This document shows, piece after piece, positions 1 to 5,761 of a stretch of DNA of 10,252 nucleotides; the stretch's first letter is position 1; every line of letters begins with the position of its first letter. The notes below the pieces were generated by a model. That model made no database searches and was not told the origin of the DNA. It saw nothing but the letters and a program-made list of their open reading frames with translations. Made by a program: the position numbers and the translations under genes. The stretch comes from Treponema sp. GTDB taxonomy: Bacteria > Spirochaetota > Spirochaetia > Treponematales > Breznakiellaceae. Location of the stretch: positions 1 through 10,252 of the forward strand of contig JAISPY010000067.1 of NCBI GenBank assembly GCA_031274565.1. Direction: 5' to 3'.

Positions 1-2
1 TC

Positions 3-197
3 TACGGAAACTACGGTTTCAAGCTTGTTCGGGAAGATCCCATCGCTCCTCCCGACATACTCAACTACACCATGATTAGAAACTCCGCGCTGATCCGTGG
101 GCCGCGTCCCTCCAGGGCAGCCGCAGGCATTCTAAATTTAACCACTGACCTCACGGACAACACGAACAACACGGACGAAGACGATAATAGAGTATGA
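3..197 (+). CDS. Partial C-terminal end of a possible SUMF1/FGE-like domain protein
   Basis: A frame open from the left edge ends in TGA at 195-197. Its first residues, YGNYGFKLVREDP, resemble the usual C-terminal signature of formylglycine-generating-enzyme (SUMF1) domains, which end in GFRLVR or similar; this is recall of the family pattern. About 50 further codons follow, ending in an Asn/Asp/Thr-rich stretch (DLTDNTNNTDEDD). Such a tail is unusual, because these domains normally stop soon after the motif, so the original stop may have been lost. The TGA overlaps the ATG of the next gene (ATGA at 194-197), an arrangement typical of translational coupling, but it could be chance in decayed DNA. 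Only the end of the gene is visible, so its function stays tentative. Confidence 0.4.
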   Translation, partial: YGNYGFKLVREDPIAPPDILNYTMIRNSALIRGPRPSRAAAGILNLTTDLTDNTNNTDEDDNRV

Positions 198-847
198 ATG
201 AGGGCAAGAACGGAAAAGAACTTCTGTATGAAGAGGAAAGTTACTGTATTCGGGCGTGTATTTATGAAGTAAACAGGAAGCTGGGGAGCGGTTTTCTGGA
301 AGCGGTATATCAGGAAGCCTTGGAAATTGAATTGCAAAAAGCGAAAATACCCTATGAAGCGCAAAGAAAGCGCTCCATACGCTACGATGGTAAGCCGTTA
401 AAACAATTTTATCTGGCTGATTTTGTTTGCTTTGAAAAAATCATCATAGAAATCAAAGCGGAAACCGGGGCGGTGCTGCGTACCCTCTCCGGGCATAGCG
501 CTTGGGTTCGGTCCGCAGCCTTTAGCCCCAACGGGCGGCGTATCGTCTCCGGGTCCTGGGATAAGACCGTCAAGGTCTGGAACGCGGAAACCGGGGCCTT
601 GATCCGTACCCTCTCCGGGCATAGCAACCTTGTTTGGTCCGTAGCCTAGAGCCCCAACGGGCGGCGTATCGTCTCCGGGTCCGGGGATAAGACCGTCAAG
701 GTCTGGGACGCGGAAACCGGGGCCTTGATCCGCACCCTCTCCGGGCATAGCGATTGGGTTCGGTCCGCAGCCTTTAGCCCCAACGGGCGGAGTATCGTCT
801 CCGGGTCAGATGATACTACCGTCAAGGTCTGGGGCGTGGGGGAGTAG
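194..847 (+). pseudogene. GxxExxY domain fused to three WD40 repeats, interrupted by TAG
   Basis: The frame from ATG 194 is intact to a TAG at 647-649 (151 codons) and then continues in the same frame to TAG 845-847. Residues 1-89 match the GxxExxY family: the name motif is G33-F-L-E36-A-V-Y39, followed by LADF with D76 and then E86-I-K88, the D...ExK pattern of PD-(D/E)XK nuclease-like folds. The family normally runs on for some 35-40 residues after ExK. Here it stops at EIKA and passes directly into WD40 sequence (TLSGHS...SPNGRRIVSGS..KTVKVW). Three 42-residue units follow, the second carrying the stop. No strong Shine-Dalgarno precedes the ATG, but the start overlaps the upstream stop. 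Whether it is a broken gene, a short 151-residue product or a readthrough product cannot be told from sequence. GxxExxY proteins have no firmly assigned role. WD40 repeats form beta-propellers that bind partners, but three units are too few for a normal closed propeller. Confidence 0.75.
461..847 (+). repeat. Three tandem 126-bp WD40-coding repeats
   Basis: Units start at 461, 587 and 713, each with GAAACCGGGGC (Glu-Thr-Gly-Ala). Each is exactly 42 codons; the last runs into the stop at 845-847. By eye any two units differ at about 16 of 126 bases. Differences cluster in codons around GHSxxVxS, in the GSxDx loop and at the residue after VKVW, while the rest is almost unchanged even at third positions. 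That points to recent duplication or gene conversion. Confidence 0.9.
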
Positions 848-876
848 GGGAGAACGCCAGGGTATCCGTTTGCGGC

Positions 877-1039
877 ATGAAAGCTCGTGATAAGGAGGTT
901 TTCAGTGAGTGTAGCACTTGGGGAGGGGGATGCGGGGGTTGTTTCGTCATTATGTATACCGTATTGCCGCTTTTTTTACAACCGTTCATCGCTTTTTCTA
1001 TTCCCCTGTTGGGAGCTTAAAACTCGAATTTCGGCCTAG
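877..1039 (+). other. Short region with strong ribosome-binding site and tiny frames only
   Basis: AAGGAGG at 892-898 is followed, after 6 bases, by GTG at 905, an ideal spacing. The frame from that GTG holds only 44 codons (start VSVALGEGDAGV, stop TAG 1037-1039) and matches nothing I recognise. An overlapping frame from ATG 877 to TAA 1018-1020 encodes 47 residues with a Gly/Cys-rich middle (GGGCGGC) and a hydrophobic end that could span a membrane. It lacks its own ribosome-binding site. Either could be a real small protein, but the setting among decayed genes makes a leftover start of a lost gene more likely. Confidence 0.2.
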
Positions 1040-1111
1040 TACCCCCATAAAGTCAAATAGTACTTATATCCACAATGGTTTTCTCCAATAATTTGAGTAA
1101 CGGAGGGAGAT

Positions 1112-1537
1112 AGGTTAAAACCGAATATCAAGTACCGGGTAACCCTGACTGGTGAGGAACGGGCAGAACTGGAAGCATTCATCAGAACAGGAAGGACGGC
1201 CGGGTAGCGGATACGGCATACCCCGATAGTGCTTGCCCTAGACGAAATCCCAGCCAATACCGAATGGACCGACCGGAAGAGAGCGCAAGCCTACCGTTCC
1301 AAGATGCGGACGATTGGGATACTGCGGAAACGCTTTGGGGAAGAGGGGTTTCAGGTGGCAGTGGAACGGAAAAAGCGGGACGTACCGCCTTGTATAAAGA
1401 TAGACGGGGAAGCGGAAGCGAAAATCATCGCCCTGGTATGCAGTAATCCGCCTGAAGGCCGGTGTCGATGGACGCTCCAATTATTTGTGGTATCATTAAT
1501 TTTGAATTATGAATTTAGGGCTGTCGAACAAGTCTAA
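1112..1537 (+). pseudogene. IS630-family transposase, N-terminal fragment
   Basis: The frame reads KYRVTLTGEERAELEAFIR, then after an in-frame TAG (1205-1207) RIRHTPIVLALDEIP, TDRKRAQA, IGILRKRFGEEGFQVAVERK, IDGEAEAKIIALVCSNPPEG and RCRWTL. This is the order typical of the helix-turn-helix N-terminal half of IS630-type transposases. Three lesions are visible. A good ribosome-binding site (GGAGGG 1102-1107) stands before codon AGG at 1112 where an ATG would be expected. The TAG sits where the family usually has Lys or Arg. Similarity ends near 1486, after RWTLQL, so the DDE catalytic half is absent. The frame then runs on without similarity to TAA at 1535-1537. No terminal inverted repeats were recognised. 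It is an inactive relic of about one third of the gene. Confidence 0.8.
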
Positions 1538-1667
1538 TACATCCAAGAAAGAAATAGGGCAGTTTTCATTATGGATCAATAATGCTTGCGGAAAATCCTG
1601 CCTCTATCCGCGCTCATCACCCCGGTACCCCCAGACTGGCGGGTATACGAAAAACCCATAACCGGAT
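1538..1667. other. Non-coding stretch between IS relic and Nudix gene
   Basis: The bases from about 1487 to 1667 show no recognisable coding similarity. An AT-rich patch at 1492-1516 contains two near copies of GAATTATGAATTT-like sequence. No convincing promoter pair and no ribosome-binding site for the next gene were found. The insertion that left the IS relic may have replaced the original upstream region of the Nudix gene. Confidence 0.4.
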
Positions 1668-2264
1668 ATGTTTATAGTTATGGATACGAAACAAGCTGCT
1701 CAGGAACTCCAGGGGAATACCCATCTGGTGTGGAAAGAAAAATCTCGCCGGGAGGTTTTCACCTGCCGGATCTTTTCGATTTGGGAAAGTACCTGCCGGT
1801 CCCCCGATGATGAGCTTAAAGTCTATACTGTCCTGGATGCTCCGGATTGGGCCATCGTAGTGCCGGTGATCGCCACCCCGATGGGCCTCGAATTCGTCAT
1901 GGTACGGCAGTGGCGTCACGGGGCACAGGAATTAAGCCTGGAATTTCCCGGCGGGGTTTTTGAAAAGGGTGAGGACCCCCAGGCTGCGGCAGCCCGGGAA
2001 TTACGGGAAGAAACCGCCTATGCAGCGGGAACCATCAGCAGCCTGGGGGTATGCAGCCCCAATCCCGCGATCATGGCTAATCGGGTTCATTTCTTTCTGG
2101 CGGAAGACCTGCAGCCCCTGGAGCGTCAGGATTTGGATGAAGATGAATACGTGGAGGTGGAACTGGTACCCGTCAAGGAGGTGTTCCAAGGCATGGGACG
2201 GCCCCCCTATATCCATGCCCTCATGGGTTCAGCCCTGGCACTCTATGCGCAACAGTACAGCTAA
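1668..2264 (+). CDS. Nudix hydrolase, probable ADP-ribose pyrophosphatase type
   Basis: This encodes a 198-residue Nudix protein, or 194 if translation starts at the second ATG (1680, MDTKQAAQEL), which begins more like family members. The Nudix box lies at residues 96-118: G96, E102, then R110-E111-L112, E114-E115 as metal-binding Glu residues. The final Gly of the consensus (GX5EX7REUXEEXGU) is Ala117. Preceding it are VVPVIAT, VMVRQWRHGAQELSLEFPGG, the layout of ADP-ribose pyrophosphatases (vRQyR...lE.PaG). An Asp/Glu-rich stretch (DLDEDEYVEVEL) follows. Such enzymes split ADP-ribose or related nucleoside diphosphates in the cytosol; the exact substrate cannot be read from sequence. No ribosome-binding site is visible before either ATG, so the start is uncertain. 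It lies downstream of IS debris and shows no sign of decay. A separate promoter appears to serve the next genes. Confidence 0.85.
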   Translation: MFIVMDTKQAAQELQGNTHLVWKEKSRREVFTCRIFSIWESTCRSPDDELKVYTVLDAPDWAIVVPVIATPMGLEFVMVRQWRHGAQELSLEFPGGVFEKGEDPQAAAARELREETAYAAGTISSLGVCSPNPAIMANRVHFFLAEDLQPLERQDLDEDEYVEVELVPVKEVFQGMGRPPYIHALMGSALALYAQQYS

Positions 2265-2291
2265 CATCACTATAGAAACAGTAAAAAGAAA

Positions 2292-2320
2292 TTGCAATGT
2301 AAAGTGAAGCGGAGTATACT
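2292..2320 (+). promoter_or_regulatory. Candidate sigma70-type promoter for the lipoprotein pair
   Basis: TTGCAA (2292-2297) and TATACT (2315-2320) are separated by 17 bases; the -10 box matches the consensus at 5 of 6 positions and the -35 box at 4 of 6. It lies 28 bases past the Nudix stop. A transcript would begin near 2327, giving a leader of about 80 bases before the lipoprotein start region. Confidence 0.55.
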
Positions 2321-2410
2321 AAGAACGAGAGGTACACCGGTACGGTTAACAGGGCGCTCCCTTTAGAGAAACATCAGAAAAAAGGGAAAAGAGGAAAAAA
2401 AGGTATTTTC

Positions 2411-4405
2411 TTGCTCTGCTTGCTTGCGGTGAGCGCCTGTACCGGAGGAATGGACCTGATACTTCCCGCCGCCGGAACATACCAGGTAGATGCCTATATC
2501 AACGGCTATTCCCTCAATGACTGTTCGATCCTCCGCCGGAACGATATGATTCGTCCCTATTTTGTTACTTCCGTGACCAATGATCCGGACGTCCAGGGAC
2601 TTACGGTTTTCTTACGGAGTTCCTCGGGACAAGTAATCAGCCAAAAAACCCGGTATACCCTCACCCCAGGGCTTACTACCGCCGAACCGGTCCCTGTAAT
2701 CCCTGAACCAGCCTTGCCTCAGGGATCAACCGAACCGGAACCCGTCGTTGAATCGCCCGTGCTCCCTGAGATAGAAGCGCCTCCCGTAAGCCAAGTCCCG
2801 GTACCTGTCGAGCCTGAAATACCCCCGGAATTGCCGGTGGTAATCGAACCGGAACCCCTCGTACCCATACCAGCAGTGGAGATAGAACCGCATCGAGAAC
2901 TACCGGAGCCTCCAGGAGAAATCCCGGTGATAGAAATCCCGATGCTCGAGCCGGTAATAGAAACAATACTCCCGGCGCAAGATGAGCCGGAAGTTCCTGA
3001 GGAATCCCCCGAAACCACCGAGTCAGAGGTATTCTTCGAAGTTCCCCCTATACCTGAATCGGAAGTCCCGGTGATAAGCCTGGAGATTCCTCGCGAGATA
3101 CCCGCAATCGAGCGCTTAGAAGCCAAAAACAATGGGCTCCCCGCATCGGGGGAACCAGAGCGGCTGATTTCGGTAACCCGGCTGGATCAAGAGCTTCCTG
3201 CATATAAATTAACCGACGCTTTGGAGATAGGGTACTATTTCCTGGTTTTCCAGGTGCTTGGAGAAAAGACCGTACTGTACAGCATGGAAAAGCCGGTTTA
3301 CTTCATCAATGATGCGGTATTACGGTTCGATGATATTCAGCGGTACCTTCCCGGCATTTCCAATGCCGCACATTTTGTACCTCCCGGCATCGAGGTGCTG
3401 CTCGAAGCCCAGGTGGTTTCCGATGCCCGGCTTGATCCCTATGTGATCTGGTACAGTGGGACGAACCGTATCGGCGAAGGAAAACTCTCCGAGGACGCCC
3501 GGTATCTTTTCTGGAAGGTTCCTGAACGAACCGGCTTTCACACGGTCAAGGCCATGCTGTTTCCCTTCAAACCTCCTGAAAACATGCTGCTGTACGGCAG
3601 CTCCAAGGAATTATCCCTGCCGGTTTCGGCGAAAAGCGCCATACCAGGGTATTTTGCGGACCGGGCGGTTCAGTTTACCCACTGGTACCAATTCGAGAAC
3701 AACCTGTTGGACGCAAAAAACCCCGGTGATCCGGCAAGAAGGCTCCGTGCCGCGACCGGGCAGGATCCCCGATGGGTGCCTTGGGGACCTATTTATGGGC
3801 TTTCCATAGGGCCTGAGGACACGTATTTCTTACCGGATTCTCCCCTGCTCCTATCCGGGGATGAACAAGGCTCAGGGCAGATCCTCTTCCGTCTGGTACT
3901 GCAGGCAAACGGCACGATTATGAAGGCAGTCTTTACAAGCGATGATACCCGGGCAGATCCACTGGATATGGACCTCTCGTTGAGCGAAGAAACCTTGGTA
4001 CTCAGGTTATACTCAGGGGATGCTTCTTCCGAAGTACGCCTACCCCCTGATGCGAAGGACCGGGACACACAAGCCCTTACAATCGGGGATTTCGTTGCTC
4101 TGGGTATTACGTTTAGCATCCAGGGCGCCCAGTTTACCGCCCAGGTATATCTCGAAGATCCGGGAATGGCGTCCAAGCCCTGTACCATCACCCTGGCAGC
4201 CCCCTTAACCGGGGAAGGTTTCCTACAGTACGGATCTCAACAGTCTCTCCCCGCGCTGGCGGACACCAAGCAGGTTTCCCGTTCAGTAGCCCTCTTGGAT
4301 GAAGTGGGTGTCAGCTTTACCAAGACCCCGATTCTGCCCAACCGGGAATGGTCAGAACCAGAGACCGAAGCGGTTCGTGCAGTGTTTTTTAATGAAATGT
4401 TCTAA
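2411..4405 (+). CDS. Large lipoprotein with Pro/Glu-rich stalk and possible LamG-like C-terminal domain
   Basis: This 664-codon frame (from TTG 2411) encodes a likely outer-surface or periplasmic lipoprotein that I do not recognise by name. Numbered from the TTG, a hydrophobic run ends in the lipobox LLAVSAC with C10 as lipidation site. The frame is open further upstream, back to TAA 2300-2302, and encodes a Lys-rich stretch (KKGKRGKKGIF) that would be an ideal signal-peptide n-region, yet no ATG, GTG, TTG or CTG is available there. ATT 2405 or TTG 2411 (AAGG at 2400-2403, 7 bases before) are the candidates. Residues 11-90 form a small domain. Residues 91-233 are dominated by Pro, Glu and Val/Ile, as in extended stalks. 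The rest contains THWYQFENNLLDA and, near the end, VALLDEVGVSF, both like LamG/concanavalin-type domains (inference). The gene overlaps the next lipoprotein gene by 14 bases, so the two are probably co-translated. Confidence 0.75.
   Translation: MLCLLAVSACTGGMDLILPAAGTYQVDAYINGYSLNDCSILRRNDMIRPYFVTSVTNDPDVQGLTVFLRSSSGQVISQKTRYTLTPGLTTAEPVPVIPEPALPQGSTEPEPVVESPVLPEIEAPPVSQVPVPVEPEIPPELPVVIEPEPLVPIPAVEIEPHRELPEPPGEIPVIEIPMLEPVIETILPAQDEPEVPEESPETTESEVFFEVPPIPESEVPVISLEIPREIPAIERLEAKNNGLPASGEPERLISVTRLDQELPAYKLTDALEIGYYFLVFQVLGEKTVLYSMEKPVYFINDAVLRFDDIQRYLPGISNAAHFVPPGIEVLLEAQVVSDARLDPYVIWYSGTNRIGEGKLSEDARYLFWKVPERTGFHTVKAMLFPFKPPENMLLYGSSKELSLPVSAKSAIPGYFADRAVQFTHWYQFENNLLDAKNPGDPARRLRAATGQDPRWVPWGPIYGLSIGPEDTYFLPDSPLLLSGDEQGSGQILFRLVLQANGTIMKAVFTSDDTRADPLDMDLSLSEETLVLRLYSGDASSEVRLPPDAKDRDTQALTIGDFVALGITFSIQGAQFTAQVYLEDPGMASKPCTITLAAPLTGEGFLQYGSQQSLPALADTKQVSRSVALLDEVGVSFTKTPILPNREWSEPETEAVRAVFFNEMF
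2681..3110 (+). repeat. Pro/Glu/Val-rich low-complexity coding region
   Basis: The DNA encodes about 143 residues made largely of short units such as EPEP, IPEL, VPVE and EIPVIEIP. Spacing is irregular and codons vary, so it is compositionally biased and not a clean tandem array. In surface lipoproteins such stretches usually act as extended linkers that hold a distal domain away from the membrane. Confidence 0.8.
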
Positions 4406-5090
4406 GAAGAGGTCTAAAACCATACCCACAACCCTGGCCGGCAGTATGTTGATCCTGGTGGCTTGCATGGGAGAAGCCCCTGCGGTACTGATCGACTGGA
4501 CCCCTCCGAATCCCGTGGAAGACACCGCCATCTATCAATTTATAGACTACAAGACCAAGTCCTCAGGGGAAGCTATGCCCGAATGGGTAACTCGGTATGA
4601 TAATGAAGGAGTTCACGGGGTGGAAGGACTCCCGGAATATCAGGATGCCTATGTCTTCATTAAACAGTTTGAAGGGACCAGCTTCAAGGCCCTTCAGCAA
4701 TGGACCAGTGGCTTTTCCATTTCCAAGGACTTCTCCCGGATGGTCGCTTCCCGGATCCAGTCCTGCCTTACCCAAGCCGTGCCATACTACCCGGAACGGG
4801 AATACGGCAGTTTCTTCCAAGCCTTCATAAAGGCTGCTTCTGATGCGGTGTATACCGGAGCGGTTCAAGCAGCTGACTTCTGGGCCTTAAAACAGTACTT
4901 TCAAGCGGACGGCATTACCCCGGACCGGCAAGTATACAATTTCTTTATCCTGGTTCGTATCAATAAAAACTCCCTCCAGCCTCAAATCAACGAAATCTTC
5001 ACTAATACTCTCGCCCTAAGCGCCCCACTCACCAAATCCCAAAGCCTCACCGTAACCCACCTCCAAACAACGTTCTTTTCTCGTTTTTAA
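4392..5090 (+). CDS. Lipoprotein, 232 residues, translationally coupled
   Basis: ATG 4392 lies inside the end of the preceding lipoprotein gene (stop TAA 4403-4405). The start is chosen because it gives a textbook lipoprotein signal: KCSKKRSK as basic n-region, a hydrophobic core, and lipobox L22-V-A-C25. No ribosome-binding site precedes it, which fits coupling to the upstream gene. The mature part has AYVFIKQFEG, a helical middle with many Ala/Gln/Phe, and VYNFFILVRINKNSL. That last stretch recalls the 'yvlvri' strand of LPP20-type bacterial lipoproteins, but the match is weak. The final 28 or so codons (from about 5004) are strikingly poor in G and rich in C and A, unlike the rest, and read TLALSAPLTKSQSLTV; the native C-terminus may have been replaced. 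The protein probably works with its larger neighbour in the cell envelope; the function is unknown. Confidence 0.75.
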   Translation: MKCSKKRSKTIPTTLAGSMLILVACMGEAPAVLIDWTPPNPVEDTAIYQFIDYKTKSSGEAMPEWVTRYDNEGVHGVEGLPEYQDAYVFIKQFEGTSFKALQQWTSGFSISKDFSRMVASRIQSCLTQAVPYYPEREYGSFFQAFIKAASDAVYTGAVQAADFWALKQYFQADGITPDRQVYNFFILVRINKNSLQPQINEIFTNTLALSAPLTKSQSLTVTHLQTTFFSRF

Positions 5091-5095
5091 TTTTT

Positions 5096-5279
5096 GGTGG
5101 TGATCCAGAAAGTATGATGAATAATTCCTTATAATATAGAGACTTAGGAAACCCTATTTCTTTATACTATAAGGAAATAGGAATATTAACCGGAACGGAC
5201 CGCATACCTGTTATAACGGTACCTGTGCTGTAATTCTATATTATAAAGAGTTACGCATCATACTTTGTAGATCACCTCC
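5096..5279. repeat. 184-bp imperfect palindrome, MITE-like
   Basis: The arms 5096-5141 and 5234-5279 are inverted copies with 38 of 46 positions identical. They include a perfect 11-base core (AAAGTATGATG at 5109-5119, complement at 5256-5266) and a perfect 12-base core (TTATAATATAGA at 5129-5140, complement at 5235-5246). Inside lies a second hairpin: 5153-5164 pairs with 5170-5181 (CCTATTTC.TTA), 12 base pairs with one G-T, around a 5-base loop. It begins 5 bases after the lipoprotein stop and ends exactly where the transposase fragment begins. No coding capacity and no clear target duplication were seen. It may be a miniature transposable element, an IS end, or a structured mRNA 3' end. 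Confidence 0.8.
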
Positions 5280-5569
5280 GACGAGCGGACGCCGGGCTTT
5301 TTCGAGCTGGACAGTGTTCATAACTGCGGGGAGCGTACCCGAGGCGAATACAACCTGATGTGCACCGCCACCGACGGGTACTCAGGCTGGGTGGCGATGC
5401 GGGCATTGCTTAATATACGGCCCATAAGGGGGCTTGGGAGGGTTTTACGGACATCCTCAACGGCGTCCCGTTCCTGATGCTTGGAGTTGACACCGACCAC
5501 GGCGGGGAGTTCATCAACACGAGGATGATTGCCTTGGGTACAGAATGGGGTATACCGTTCACCCGCAGC
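5280..5569 (+). pseudogene. DDE transposase catalytic-core fragment (IS1202/ISNCY-like), frameshifted
   Basis: From 5280 the frame reads DERTPGFFELDSVHNCGERT, then GEYNLMCTATDGYSGWVAMRA. This matches the integrase-core transposases that carry PGFFE.D...HCG...G....L..TD..SGW. Asp at 5310-5312 (FELD) is the first catalytic residue of that family. Between about 5415 and 5434 the similarity shifts frame: AWEGFTDILNGVPFLMLGVD, then TDHGGEFINTRM and GIPFTRS, with the D.D.G.EF motif holding the second Asp and the nearby Glu. The family normally continues with RPYKKND, but similarity stops after FTRS near 5569. Neither the N-terminal DNA-binding half nor the C-terminal end is present. It is a dead relic bounded by the palindrome on the left and an inverted-repeat segment on the right. 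The IS family assignment is from memory of motifs. Confidence 0.75.
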
Positions 5570-5576
5570 CTCCAGA

Positions 5577-5709
5577 ATAAACGCATAACAATTCGTATTT
5601 CCTTACAAAACAAGGATTGATACAAAACGGTAAAAACGATCCTGCTATGAGCTCATTCCTTATATGGTAAAGAATATGGCAAAAATTTAAAAATTTTCTA
5701 TGCGTTTAT
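5577..5709. repeat. 133-bp AT-rich segment bounded by 11-bp inverted repeats
   Basis: ATAAACGCATA at 5577-5587 and its exact complement TATGCGTTTAT at 5699-5709 enclose AT-rich DNA without coding potential. The left repeat starts about 8 bases after transposase similarity ends, so the segment may have inserted into, or be the end of, that element. Internally 5655-5675 is an imperfect palindrome (ATTCCTTA...TAAAGAAT) sharing TTCCTTATA with the 184-bp palindrome. No target duplication is evident. Confidence 0.45.
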
Positions 5710-5750
5710 CCTCATGTCAAGCCGTCGCTGCACCGTATATTTTATCATTT

Positions 5751-5761
5751 TATGCTATACT
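5751..5761 (+). promoter_or_regulatory. Candidate extended -10 promoter upstream of the DUF6941 gene
   Basis: TATGCTATACT contains TATACT (5756-5761) preceded by TG one base before (5753-5754), an extended -10 pattern. No convincing -35 box lies 16-18 bases upstream. It would give a leader of about 110 bases. Confidence 0.3.

Noticed and set aside
398..748. Repetitive minus-strand frame with PGEGTDQGPGFRVPDLDGLIPGPGD units
   Set aside because: It is the antisense of the 126-bp WD40 repeats; its periodicity only mirrors theirs and it has no start signal.
461..847. CRISPR-like array from regular repeats
   Set aside because: The whole 126-base period is coding WD40 sequence with no spacer/repeat division.
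1586..1810. 74-codon plus-strand frame overlapping the Nudix start
   Set aside because: It overlaps the Nudix gene in another frame, lacks a ribosome-binding site and has no recognisable motif.
2676..3132. Two minus-strand frames with Ser/Gly-rich or Arg/Leu-rich composition
   Set aside because: They are shadows of the Pro/Glu-rich coding region, whose biased codons keep the other frames open.
5590..5612. TCCTT/AAGGA mini-hairpin as a terminator
   Set aside because: The stem is only 5 bp and follows no gene end.
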